64,000 nucleotides of DNA from CALBPI01 sp038524795. GTDB lineage: Bacteria > Pseudomonadota > Gammaproteobacteria > Steroidobacterales > Woeseiaceae. Location: contig JBCBIJ010000002.1 in NCBI GenBank assembly GCA_038524795.1, forward strand, positions 62,001 to 126,000, written 5' to 3'. Below are positions 40,037-50,000 of the stretch, piece by piece (the first letter of the stretch is position 1; each line of letters opens with the position of its first letter). The notes beneath the pieces were generated by a model. It was not told the origin of the DNA, searched no databases, and saw only the letters and a program-made list of their open reading frames with translations. The translations under genes and the position numbers were made by a program.

Positions 40037-42160
40037 ATGCAGACAGCGACCCGAGAACGCACCCCAAAGCCTTCATCCAAGAGCCTTCGTCACCGCCTTA
40101 TTGCACTGACCTCCGGCGCCGCAGCAGTCTGCGCGCTTGCAGGCATGGCCTCGGCGGACCTGATCACCGACGAAGTGCTGGAACCGACACCGCAGCACCA
40201 CCGCATCAGCTCACTGGTCACGCGCTTCGTCGAAAAGTCGCACTACAGTCGAACACCTGTCGATGATCAGCTTTCCGCGCAGGTGCTCGATACCTACATC
40301 GAAGCACTCGACGGCAACCGCCTTTACTTCCTCGCCAGCGACATCGAACGCTTTGAGCAATACCGAGACCGCATCGACAACATGGTAGTCGGCGCATCGC
40401 TCGATCCCGTCTTCGAAATTTTCCGCACCTACCAGGCGCGCGCCGCGGAGCGCTGGCAGTACGCCGTGGCCACGCTCGAACAGGAGCCAGACTTCGGCGT
40501 CGATGAGAGTTTCCAGTTCGACCGCGAGAACACCGCGTGGCCGGGCGACAAAGCCGAACTTGATGAAATCTGGCGTAAGCGCGTCAAGAACGACGCATTG
40601 AACCTGCTGCTGACAGAGACAACCTGGCCTGATACTCAGGAAAAGCTGCGCAAGCGCTACCAGCGCTTCGAGCGCCAGCTCAACCAGGTCAACTCGGACG
40701 ACGTGTTCGAGGTTTTTATGAACGCCTTTGCCCGCACGCTTGACCCGCACTCCAGCTACCTGAGCCCGCGTAATTCCGAGGAATACCGGATTCAGATGAG
40801 TTTGTCCTACTTTGGTATCGGCGCATCGCTGCAGACCGAAGACGAATACGTGAAGGTGATGAACGTGATCACGGGCGGCCCCGCGGCACGAGACGGCACC
40901 TTGCAACCCGCTGATCGGATCGTTGGTGTTGGTGAAGGCGCCTCAGGGGAGATCGTCGATGTCATCGGCTGGCGTCTCGATGATGTGGTGCAGCTCATTC
41001 GCGGTCCCAAGGACACCGTCGTGCGACTGCAGGTGCTGCCAGGCGGTGCCCTGCCCGGCGACTCACAGAGCGTCATTGAACTCGTTCGCGGTCAGGTCAA
41101 GCTCGAGGAGCAGGCCGCCAAGAGCGAAGTGCTGACGGTGCCGCGTGAAGACCGCGACCTCAGAATCGGTGTGATTGAGATCCCGAGCTTCTACCGCGAC
41201 TATCAGGCGCAGCAGGCCGGCGACAAGGACTTCAAGAGCACGACACGTGACGTACAGCGAATCCTGGGTGAGCTCCAGGCAGAAGGCGTCGATGGCATTG
41301 TCGTTGACCTGCGGGGTAACGGCGGCGGCCACCTCACTGAAGCCACCATGCTTTCGGGCCTGTTCATCGATCAGGGCCCGGTCGTGCAACTGCGCTACGG
41401 CCACGCCCGCGTGGAAGTACTCAAGGACCCCGTACCCAGCGTCGCCTACGACGGCCCGCTCGCGGTGCTTGTTGATCGTTTCAGCGCTTCAGCCTCAGAG
41501 ATCTTCGCTGGCGCCATCCAGGACTACGAGCGCGGCGTTGTGCTGGGTCAGCAGACGTTTGGCAAGGGCTCGGTACAAAACCTCTACAACCTCGATCAGT
41601 TCGTACCTCGCAGTGAAGGCGACGGTCTGGGTCAGCTGACGCTGACAATTGGCAAGTATTACCGCGTGACGGGTGATAGCACCCAGAACCGTGGCGTATT
41701 GCCTGACATTGAGTTGCCGTCTCTCATTGATGCCGAGGAATTCGGCGAAAGCACGCGGCCGCGTGCCCTGCCCTGGGATCAGATTCGCCGCACGCGTTTC
41801 CGGCCGGGCTCCTCACTCGATGACAATATCTCGGTTCTGGCGCAGAACCTGGAGGCGCGCCTGCGCGGTGACGCCGACCATGAATTCCTCTTGTCAGACC
41901 TTGAGGCGATTCGCGCCAATCGCGAGCGCGATACGGTGTCGCTGAACTTAGAGACCCGCAAGGTAGAGCGCGAAGCCTTCCGCCAGGCACGCCTGGACCG
42001 CGAAAACGCCCGTCGCGACGCCGCCGGACTCGAGCCACTGGACAGCATGGAGGCCCTAGAGGAAGCCGAGTTGCCGGATATCGTGCTCAACGAAGCTGCT
42101 GACGTCGTGGCAGATATGGTGTCGCTACAACGCACTGAAATGGCGCGAAACGATCGCTGA
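40037..42160 (+). CDS. prc: Carboxy-terminal processing (tail-specific) protease
   Basis: A 707-residue S41A periplasmic protease with AGGAAG ribosome-binding site and N-terminal signal peptide (ALTSGAAAVCALAGMASA). It contains the N-terminal lid domain (about 45-235), a PDZ domain about 245-330 (FGIGASLQTEDEYVKVMNVITGGPA) and the protease core with the serine in DRFSASASEIFAGAI and the lysine in QTFGKGSVQNLY. It ends with the Prc C-terminal helical domain (PWDQIRRTRFRP). Prc trims lipoproteins and peptidoglycan hydrolases such as MepS and degrades ssrA-tagged periplasmic proteins, which links it to the tmRNA encoded at 2644. A strong terminator follows. Confidence 0.95.
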   Translation: MQTATRERTPKPSSKSLRHRLIALTSGAAAVCALAGMASADLITDEVLEPTPQHHRISSLVTRFVEKSHYSRTPVDDQLSAQVLDTYIEALDGNRLYFLASDIERFEQYRDRIDNMVVGASLDPVFEIFRTYQARAAERWQYAVATLEQEPDFGVDESFQFDRENTAWPGDKAELDEIWRKRVKNDALNLLLTETTWPDTQEKLRKRYQRFERQLNQVNSDDVFEVFMNAFARTLDPHSSYLSPRNSEEYRIQMSLSYFGIGASLQTEDEYVKVMNVITGGPAARDGTLQPADRIVGVGEGASGEIVDVIGWRLDDVVQLIRGPKDTVVRLQVLPGGALPGDSQSVIELVRGQVKLEEQAAKSEVLTVPREDRDLRIGVIEIPSFYRDYQAQQAGDKDFKSTTRDVQRILGELQAEGVDGIVVDLRGNGGGHLTEATMLSGLFIDQGPVVQLRYGHARVEVLKDPVPSVAYDGPLAVLVDRFSASASEIFAGAIQDYERGVVLGQQTFGKGSVQNLYNLDQFVPRSEGDGLGQLTLTIGKYYRVTGDSTQNRGVLPDIELPSLIDAEEFGESTRPRALPWDQIRRTRFRPGSSLDDNISVLAQNLEARLRGDADHEFLLSDLEAIRANRERDTVSLNLETRKVEREAFRQARLDRENARRDAAGLEPLDSMEALEEAELPDIVLNEAADVVADMVSLQRTEMARNDR

Positions 42161-42191
42161 CACAGCTTAGGCGCTACCTGGACAAAAACCC

Positions 42192-42218
42192 AAGCCCCGC
42201 ACTGCGGGGCTTTTTTTT
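42192..42218 (+). terminator. Rho-independent terminator of prc
   Basis: AAGCCCCGC (42192-42200), three-base loop ACT, GCGGGGCTT (42204-42212), then a T run to 42218: a textbook intrinsic terminator 31 bases after the prc stop codon. Confidence 0.93.
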
Positions 42219-42233
42219 GCCCAAAATCAAGGC

Positions 42234-42272
42234 TTGCGTGTATTGTTATGGTGTTATATGTTACTACAACAC
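42234..42272 (+). promoter_or_regulatory. Pump-operon promoter with repeat and dyad elements
   Basis: TTGCGT (42234-42239) and TATATG (42255-42260) form a possible promoter. Three direct copies TGTTAT, TGTTAT, TGTTAC begin at 42244, 42252 and 42259, and GTGTT (42251-42255) faces AACAC (42268-42272) as a 22-base imperfect dyad over the -10 box. This unusually AT-rich spot looks like an operator of a repressor or response regulator not encoded nearby. Confidence 0.5.
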
Positions 42273-42298
42273 TAGAACAGTAAATCGGGAGCGAATAC

Positions 42299-42574
42299 GT
42301 GCTGACGCGCCCCAATAGCCCCCCAAATACGACGCGACAACACCAGAGCCCGGCCTCGGGACTACGCCCGCTGCTTTCCTTTGCCCTGACAACAGGTACG
42401 GCCTTCATCGCGGTCGTGTGCATCCATTTGGGCGCCAGCGGCATCCAACAGGGGAATGGCGGCGTATACCCGTTGCAGGAGCCACCCAGCGCCGAACTCG
42501 AGTTTGCACCTCTGACCACGACGCTCGACTTGGAGCCTGCGCGAGACCTGCCGCTACAACCCGATACGTTCTGA
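42299..42574 (+). CDS. Small single-pass membrane protein leading the RND operon
   Basis: A 91-residue protein with GTG start and GGGAG upstream. One membrane helix (LRPLLSFALTTGTAFIAVVCIHLGA, about 22-46) is followed by a short periplasmic tail rich in Pro, Glu and Leu (GGVYPLQEPPSAELEFAPLTTTLDLEPARDLPLQPDTF). No homologue recognised. It is the first gene after the operator-like region and 37 bases before the pump adaptor, so it may be a small accessory subunit of the pump, as AcrZ is for AcrB; that is inference. Confidence 0.55.
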   Translation: MLTRPNSPPNTTRQHQSPASGLRPLLSFALTTGTAFIAVVCIHLGASGIQQGNGGVYPLQEPPSAELEFAPLTTTLDLEPARDLPLQPDTF

Positions 42575-42611
42575 CGACAACACAATCAAACGACCCCTGG
42601 ACGGCTACACC

Positions 42612-43760
42612 ATGAACCACCCAATGCGACCTGCCCACCGTAATATCGCCCTGCTCCTGCTGTCGCTCACGCTTGCGGCCTGCGGCGGTGGCGGCGCCAG
42701 CACGGACGGCGATGTCGACGGCGAAGAGGCCGTCGCCGAAAACGGCGAATCCGAGCAGCCCGAGACCATCATCCCCGTAGAAGTCATGACCGTGGAACGC
42801 GGCGACATTTTCGCGGCTTACACGGGAAGCGCATCGCTTGAAGCCTTCGACGAGGCGAGCGTGGTGGCCAAGGTGGGTGGCGAAGTGCGTCAGATCCTCG
42901 TTGAAGAAGGTGATTTCGTCCAACGTGGCGACGTGCTCGCACGCCTCGACGGCGACCGCCTGAGACTCGAGCTGGAGCAGTCTCGTGCCAACGTGGCGCG
43001 GCTGGAACAGGAGTACGAGCGCAGCGTGGAGCTCAACCAGAAAGGCCTGGTCGCCGCCAGCGCGTTCGAAACAACCAAGTACGAACTCGACGGCCTCAAG
43101 GCGCAGTTTGAGCTCGCCAAACTTGAGTACGCTTACACGACGATCCGGGCACCGATCTCCGGCGTTGTTTCCACGCGCGACATCAAAGTCGGCAACACGA
43201 TCGAGCGCAACGCGCCGACGTTCACCATCACAGCACTCGATCCGCTCGTGGCATACCTGTACGTGCCGGAGCGCGAGTTTGGCCGCATCGACGCGGGACA
43301 GCCTGTGCGCATGCGCATTGACGCGCTGCCCGGCAAGCTGTTTGAAGGCACAGTCGCCCGTATCAGCCCGACCGTCGATCCTGAAACGGGCACATTCAAA
43401 GCCACCGTGGAAATCAGCGACGCGGAGTCTCGACTCAAGCCCGGAATGTTCGGGCGACTGGCCGTGATTTACGACCAGCAACGCAACACGTTGCTGCTGC
43501 CACGTGACGCACTCATCGAGACGACCAGCGGCAACAGCGTATTTGTGGTTCGTGACGGTGTCGCAGAACGCGTCGAAGTGGAAACAGGCTACGCCTGGGA
43601 AGGCGAAGTGGCCGTTCTTGAAGGTCTGGCCGATGAGGACCGCGTAGTGGTCGTCGGACAGGCCGCACTCAAGACGGGCAGTAAGGTCCGCGTTATCGGC
43701 GAGGAAACCTCCACGCTCGCGACCGCCTCCGAAAACGCCGAAACTGTCGCCGGGACTTGA
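42612..43760 (+). CDS. RND periplasmic adaptor (membrane fusion protein), lipoprotein
   Basis: A 382-residue adaptor with lipoprotein signal ending LAAC (Cys24), a low-complexity acidic linker (about 25-52), then barrel-sandwich halves (GSASLEAFDEASVVAKVGGEVRQILVEEGDFVQRGDVLARLDGDRL and TIRAPISGVVSTRDIKVGNTI) enclosing a coiled-coil hairpin (about 118-165) and a beta-barrel (PLVAYLYVPEREFGRIDAGQPVRMRIDALPGKLFEGTVARISPTVDPETGTF). It would bridge the two RND pumps to an outer-membrane channel. No TolC-like gene is in the window, so a channel encoded elsewhere is needed. Confidence 0.93.
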   Translation: MNHPMRPAHRNIALLLLSLTLAACGGGGASTDGDVDGEEAVAENGESEQPETIIPVEVMTVERGDIFAAYTGSASLEAFDEASVVAKVGGEVRQILVEEGDFVQRGDVLARLDGDRLRLELEQSRANVARLEQEYERSVELNQKGLVAASAFETTKYELDGLKAQFELAKLEYAYTTIRAPISGVVSTRDIKVGNTIERNAPTFTITALDPLVAYLYVPEREFGRIDAGQPVRMRIDALPGKLFEGTVARISPTVDPETGTFKATVEISDAESRLKPGMFGRLAVIYDQQRNTLLLPRDALIETTSGNSVFVVRDGVAERVEVETGYAWEGEVAVLEGLADEDRVVVVGQAALKTGSKVRVIGEETSTLATASENAETVAGT

Positions 43761-43763
43761 TCC

Positions 43764-46700
43764 GTGGCCAAATCCGAACGCACAGCACGCGACGGCCTCT
43801 GGATCGTTCGCAAGGCCACCGAGCGCCCGGTGACGGTGCTTATGCTCTTTGTCGCCATCATCATGTTTGGCTACGTGTCGTTGACCCGACTTTCGGTCAA
43901 CCTGCTGCCTGATCTCTCCTACCCCACCCTGACGGTGCGTACGGAGCTGACCGGTGCCGCACCGCAGGAAATCGAGAGCCTCGTAACGAAGCCCGTCGAA
44001 GAGGCCGTCGGAACGATTAGTGGCGTGCGCCAGGTTCGTTCGGTGTCACGCACGGGCCAGTCCGACGTCATCGTCGAGTTCAATTGGGGAACCGATATGA
44101 ACCTCGCGAGCGTCGACGTTCGCGAGAAGCTCGACATCCTCGAGCTGCCGCTCGAGGCCCGCCGCCCGCTGCTGCTTCGCTTCGACCCCTCAAGCGAACC
44201 CGTCATGCGTATCGCAGTCGGCCCGGAGAACGAGAGCGCATCACCACTCGATGTTGATACGCTCAAGACGCTGCGCCAGTTCGGTGAAGACGACCTCAAA
44301 GATCAGCTCGAAAGCGTCGAGGGCGTGGCCGCAGCCAAAGTCTCGGGCGGTCTTGAAGACGAGATCCAGGTTCGCGTTGACCAGCAGAAACTGGCACAGC
44401 TCGACTTGTCCATCAGCGAGGTGGCCGAGCGCCTTCGCGCCGAGAACGTGAACCTCGCAGGGGGTCGACTTGAACAGGGCCTGCGCCGGTTCCTTGTGCG
44501 TACCGTCAATGAGTTCGACTCGGTCGAGGCCTTCGCCGATGCGATCATTGCCAACCGCAACGGACAACCGATCTATTTGCGCGATGTGGCTGTCGTCACG
44601 CGCGGCTACAAAGACCGCGAAGCAATCACACGCGTTGATGGCCGCGAGGTCATTGAAATCGCACTCTACAAGGAAGGCGACGCCAACACGGTGCTGGTTG
44701 CCAGCAACATCGAACGACGGCTCAATCGCCTGCGCGAGGACCTACCAGAAGGCACAGGCCTCACGGTGCTCGCCGATCAGTCGGCGTTTATCAGCGAAGC
44801 CGTCGACAACGTGAAGTCAGCCGCCTTGTGGGGCGGCATCCTCGCAATCATCGTGCTCTACGGATTCCTGCGCGACGCGCGCGCGACGGTAATCATCGGT
44901 CTTGCCATACCGATTTCGGTGATCGGCACCTTTGCACTCATGCACTTGTCGGATCTCAGTCTCAACATCATGTCGCTCGGGGGCATCGCGCTTGCGATTG
45001 GCCTGCTCGTCGACAACGCGATCGTGGTGCTCGAGAGCATCGTCGACAAGCGGGAACAAGGCGTGCCATTGCTCCAGGCGGCGCAACAAGGCACAAGCGA
45101 AGTGGCAGGTGCGGTGTTTGCCGCAACGCTGACCACGATCGCCGTGTTCTTCCCCATGGTGTTTGTCACAGGCGTTGCGGGCGAATTGTTCCGCGACCAG
45201 TCTCTGACGGTGACGTACGCCCTGTTGTTCTCGTTGCTGCTGGCTGTGCTGCTGATTCCGATGATGGCCTCGTCGGGCGCACGCCGCGGCTTTGTGGAAA
45301 GCGAAGAAACGCGCCGCTTGGGTTTCATGGCACGCATCTGGGCCGCCATCATGCGCGCAGTTCGCGCCGTGGGACGCGCCGTCGCATTTGTCGGTCGACT
45401 CATCGGATTGATTCCCGCGTTTGTGTTCGGCGGACTCTATCGCGTCGTTGCACGCCTCTATACGCCCGTACTTGAGTGGTCGCTCCGACACCGCGCCGTG
45501 GTCTGCCTTGCGGCAGCGGCTTTGTTCGCCGCAACGATGTCGCTGGTGCCTCGTCTGGGGACGGAGCTCATCCCACAGCTGTCTCAGGGCGAGTTTTCGA
45601 TCAACCTGCGCCTGGCGCCCGGAACCCCGCTGGCCAAGACCGATTCGGTGGTGCTCCGCGCCTACGATGCGGCACAAGCGGTCTCCGACATTGAGCAATC
45701 CTTCTCGGTCACGGGCACGGGCAACCGCCTCGATGCGAACCCCGTAGATGCCGGTGAACACACGGGCGTCCTGACGATCCGTATGACGCCGGGCGCAACG
45801 CGCGAAGACGAGACGCGGGCCATGAACCAATTGCGTACAGGACTGGACGCGATTCCGGGGCTGACCTATGACTTCGAACGACCCGCTCTGCTCGCCCTGA
45901 GTACGCCGGTGGAAGTGGTCTTCCGCGGCTATAACCTCGAGGCACTGCGTACGCATGCCGAAGCCATGGCCGCGCAAATGGGCTCGGACCCGCAGTTCAC
46001 CGACGTGCGGTCGAACATCGAGGGCGGCAACCCCGAGATACAGATCGAGTTTGACCAAGAGCGCGCCGCGGCGTTGGACCTGCGGGTTCGCGACATCGCG
46101 GATCGCGTGGTCGGCAACGTCCGCGGCAATGTGGCAACACGTTATAGCTGGCGTGACAAGAAGATCGACGTGACCGTACGCAGCGTGGAAACCAATGACG
46201 CCTCCATCGAGGACGTGCGTGCGCTGATCGTCAACCCGGGCAGCGCGCGCCCGGTGAGTCTGTCTGACGTCGCCACCATCCGACTGGCGACTGGCCCCTC
46301 CGAGATTCGCCGCTTCGATCAGGATCGTGTGGCCGTTGTATCAGCATCGCTGGCCTTCGGTGACCTCGGGTCGGCCACGGCCCGCCTCGAACGCATCCTA
46401 AGCAACACGGCGCTGGCCGAAGGCATTAACGCCGAAGTACTGGGCCAGAGTGAGGACATGGAGGAATCGCTGGCCTCAATGCAGTTCACCCTGATCCTGG
46501 CTGTGTTCCTCGTCTATCTGGTCATGGCCTCGCAGTTCGAATCGCTCATCCATCCCTTTGTCATCCTGTTTACGATCCCGCTGGCGCTGGTCGGCGCCGT
46601 ACTCGCGCTGTTTATCACCGGCACGACGATCAATGTGGTCGCGTTCATCGGTGTCATCATGCTGGCGGGCATTGTGGTGAATAACGCAATCGTCCTCATC

Positions 46701-47024
46701 GACACGATCAATCAAATGCGCAATACAGGGCTAGCTCGGGGCCAGGCCATTCGCGACGCAGCACGCGCGCGATTGCGCCCGATCCTCATGACGACGCTGA
46801 CAACGGCACTGGGCCTGCTGCCCATGGCGCTCGGCTTTGGCGAAGGCGCGGAAGTGCGCACCCCCATGGCCATCACAGTGATTGGCGGCCTCGTCACCTC
46901 AACGTTGCTCACACTCGTGGTCATCCCTGTGGTGTACGACCTGCTCGATCGGGAGAAAACACCGGCGCCGGCGCCCGAGCCCCAGATGGCACCGGGCGGT
47001 GACACGGCGGTGGCCTCGTCATGA
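43764..47024 (+). CDS. RND efflux permease A
   Basis: A 1086-residue proton-driven inner-membrane pump with GTG start three bases after the adaptor. It has the duplicated RND plan: first helix (PVTVLMLFVAIIMFGYVSL), large periplasmic loops, helix bundle with GLLVDNAIVVLESI in helix 4 and GIVVNNAIVLIDTI in helix 10. At the AcrB proton-relay positions the second Asp of the DD pair is Asn and the helix-10 Lys is Asn, as in a subset of HAE-like pumps. An insert of about 50 residues (GFVESEETRRLGFMARIWAAIMRAVR...) precedes the second half. It overlaps the next pump gene by four bases. Confidence 0.93.
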   Translation: MAKSERTARDGLWIVRKATERPVTVLMLFVAIIMFGYVSLTRLSVNLLPDLSYPTLTVRTELTGAAPQEIESLVTKPVEEAVGTISGVRQVRSVSRTGQSDVIVEFNWGTDMNLASVDVREKLDILELPLEARRPLLLRFDPSSEPVMRIAVGPENESASPLDVDTLKTLRQFGEDDLKDQLESVEGVAAAKVSGGLEDEIQVRVDQQKLAQLDLSISEVAERLRAENVNLAGGRLEQGLRRFLVRTVNEFDSVEAFADAIIANRNGQPIYLRDVAVVTRGYKDREAITRVDGREVIEIALYKEGDANTVLVASNIERRLNRLREDLPEGTGLTVLADQSAFISEAVDNVKSAALWGGILAIIVLYGFLRDARATVIIGLAIPISVIGTFALMHLSDLSLNIMSLGGIALAIGLLVDNAIVVLESIVDKREQGVPLLQAAQQGTSEVAGAVFAATLTTIAVFFPMVFVTGVAGELFRDQSLTVTYALLFSLLLAVLLIPMMASSGARRGFVESEETRRLGFMARIWAAIMRAVRAVGRAVAFVGRLIGLIPAFVFGGLYRVVARLYTPVLEWSLRHRAVVCLAAAALFAATMSLVPRLGTELIPQLSQGEFSINLRLAPGTPLAKTDSVVLRAYDAAQAVSDIEQSFSVTGTGNRLDANPVDAGEHTGVLTIRMTPGATREDETRAMNQLRTGLDAIPGLTYDFERPALLALSTPVEVVFRGYNLEALRTHAEAMAAQMGSDPQFTDVRSNIEGGNPEIQIEFDQERAAALDLRVRDIADRVVGNVRGNVATRYSWRDKKIDVTVRSVETNDASIEDVRALIVNPGSARPVSLSDVATIRLATGPSEIRRFDQDRVAVVSASLAFGDLGSATARLERILSNTALAEGINAEVLGQSEDMEESLASMQFTLILAVFLVYLVMASQFESLIHPFVILFTIPLALVGAVLALFITGTTINVVAFIGVIMLAGIVVNNAIVLIDTINQMRNTGLARGQAIRDAARARLRPILMTTLTTALGLLPMALGFGEGAEVRTPMAITVIGGLVTSTLLTLVVIPVVYDLLDREKTPAPAPEPQMAPGGDTAVASS

Positions 47025-50000
47025 TTCACACGGAATTCTCACTGCGCCGCCCCGTCACCGTCACGATGGTGTTCGCGGCGCTCGCCGCCATCGGTCTGAT
47101 CTCAAGCCGCCTGTTGCCGCTCGAGGAATTTCCGGACATCGAATGGCCGGGCTTTTTCGTGAACATCCCCTACGAGGGCTCCACGCCTTCGGAGACCGAA
47201 CGCGAAATCACGCGCCCGGCCGAGGAAGCGCTGGCAACGCTGCCCGGCGTGCAGCGCATGTACTCCTGGTCGCGCGAGGACGGCAGCCAGATCTGGATGG
47301 AGTACGGCTTTAACTCCAACCAGAAGACCGCAGCGGTTGAGGCGCGCGTGAAACTCGATGCGATTCGCGACCAGCTGCCCACGGACCTGGAACGCATCCA
47401 GGTCTTCAGCGGGTCAATGAACGACCAGCCCATCATGAACCTGCGCGTGTCGAGCGACCGCGACCTGTCCGAGCAGTACGAGATGCTCAACCGGCTCGTG
47501 AAACGCCGTCTTGAGCGCCTTGAAGGCGTCTCGCAGGTGCAGATCGAGGGCGTTGAGCCACCCGAGGTCAAGATTCGACTCGACGCGGGCCGGATCGCGG
47601 CGCACGGCATCAATCTGGGCGAGCTCGGTGAACTGCTCCGCCGCAGTAATTTCGTGGTCAGCGGCGGACAGATTACGGCCGGCAACGAGCGCTGGTCACT
47701 GCGGCCCAGTGGCGAATTCAAGAGCCTGGACGACATTCGCAATCTCGTCGTTGACGGTCGCAGCCTGCGCCTCGGCGACATTGCTGAGGTCACACAGACC
47801 CCCAAAGAACGCACCTACGGGCGCCATCTCGATGGCAACTACGCGATCGGTATCTCCGTAAGCCGCGCGACGGGCTACAACATGGTCGACGTCGCCGACC
47901 GCGTGAAGGCCGAGGTCGCCGCAATTGGTAACGAGCCCGAGATGGTGGGTATCGAGATCTTTGATCTCTACAACCAGGCCGACTCGGTGCGCTCCTCTCT
48001 TATCGACCTTGTGAAGTCGGGCATCATCGGCGCCCTACTCGCCATCGTCGTGTTGTACTTTTTCCTGCGGCACATGACTTCGACGCTCATCGTGACGCTG
48101 TCGGTACCGCTGTCGCTCATCATTACGCTGGGCGCCATGCACTTCATCGGGCTGTCACTCAACATTCTGACGCTCATGGGGCTGATGCTCGCCGTGGGGA
48201 TGCTTGTCGATAACTCCGTGGTGGTGACCGAGAGCATCTTCCGATATCGGCAAATGCACCCTGACGATCCCGAGAAGGCCACGCGCGAGGGCGTCAATGA
48301 AGTCGGTATCGCCGTTATCGCGAGCACGGCCACTTCCGTGTGCGTCTTTGCGCCGCTCGTGTTTGGCCAGGAAGTCGACATCATGGTGTTCCTGCGTCAC
48401 GTCGGTATCACCATTTCTGTCGCGATCGTCTGCTCGCTGATCGTCGCGCAGACGCTCATTCCCATGCTCACAAGCCGCGTCAAAAACACCGCGACGCTGA
48501 GCACCACAAAGTCGATTTCCTGGCTGACGGAGCGCTACACGCGCTGGCTCGGCCGCATCGTTAGCGCACGCGGCTGGCGCCGGATTATTGCACCCGTGGT
48601 GGCTGTGCTGATCCTGCTCTCCATGTTCATTCCCATGAGCACGGGGCTGCTCAAACAGGACATGTTCCCCGAAGAGCCGACACGTCGTGTCATGCTGCAC
48701 TACAACCTCAATGACGTGTACGCACTCGAACGCGTCGAGGCTGCCGTGGATCGCATCGAAGGCTTCCTGTTCGAAAATCAAGAGCGCTTTGAGATCAAAG
48801 CCGTGTACAGCTACTGGGAGCGCGGTCGTGCCGAAACCACCCTGCTGCTGACCGACGAGGGCCCGACGACGGATTCACGCGACATCATGGCCAGCATTCT
48901 CGAAGACCTGCCTGACATCGCCGTCGGTGATCCTTCGTTTGAACGCAACAACCAGGGATTTGGTGAAGGCTTCAGCATTTCTTTGACGGGCGAGTCGACG
49001 GAACGACTGATCGGCATTACGCGAGATGCCTACGCCCTGCTGGGGCAGATCGAAGGCCTTGATGATTTCTCGACAGACCTTTCCGCTGGCCAGCGCGAGG
49101 TGCAGATTCGCATCGACCAGAATCGTGCCGCCCGCTACGGCATGACCGCCGAGTCTGTGGGCCAGGCCGTTGGCATTGCACTGCGTGGCGAACGGCTGCG
49201 CGAATTCCGTGGCGAGAACGGCGAGGTCGAGATGCGGATTGCGTTTAGCGACGACGATCGTCAAACGATCGACCAGCTGGCGAGTCTACCGATCCCTGTC
49301 ACGGACCCCAGTGTGGGTGTGAGCACCGTCGAGCTGTCACGCATCGCGGCCCTCGAGCAGCTGCGCGCGCCGCGCAACATCCGCCGCACAGATCGCAAGA
49401 CCTCGGTCTCGATCAATGCCGCACTCGTCGACGACGCCACGCTCGACGAGGTCAAACCCCGCGTGAAGGCAGTTCTCGATGAGCTAGATCTGCCCGCCGG
49501 TTACGCCTGGGACTTTGGGCGCGGCTTTGACCGAGCCGATGAAACACGCAACGTGCTGCTCGAGAACATCCTGCTCGGCATCCTGCTGATTCTCATCGTA
49601 ATGGCCGCACTCTTCGAGTCGCTGCTCTACCCGCTCTCAATCATGGTGTCACTCGTCTACTCGTTTGTGGGTGTTGTATGGTTCCTGACACTCACGGGCA
49701 CGCCCATGACCTTTATGGCCATGATCGGGCTCATGATTCTCATCGGGGTTGTGGTGAACAACGGCATTGTGCTCGTGGACCACATCAACAACCTGCGTCG
49801 TGACGGTATGACCCGCGACGCGGCGGTGTTGCAAGGCGCACGAGATCGCTTGCGGCCCATCCTCATGACGGCGGCCACCACCATCCTGGGTTTGACGCCA
49901 CTGGCCGTGGGTGACACGCAGGTGGGCTCAGGTGGACCCGCTTACTATCCGATGGCGCGCGCCATCATCGGTGGCCTCGCCTTCTCCACGCTCGTATCGC

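Noticed and set aside
44817..46058. A 413-codon open frame on the minus strand
   Set aside because: Antisense of RND permease A with strongly skewed, His/Arg/Asp-rich composition; no motif.
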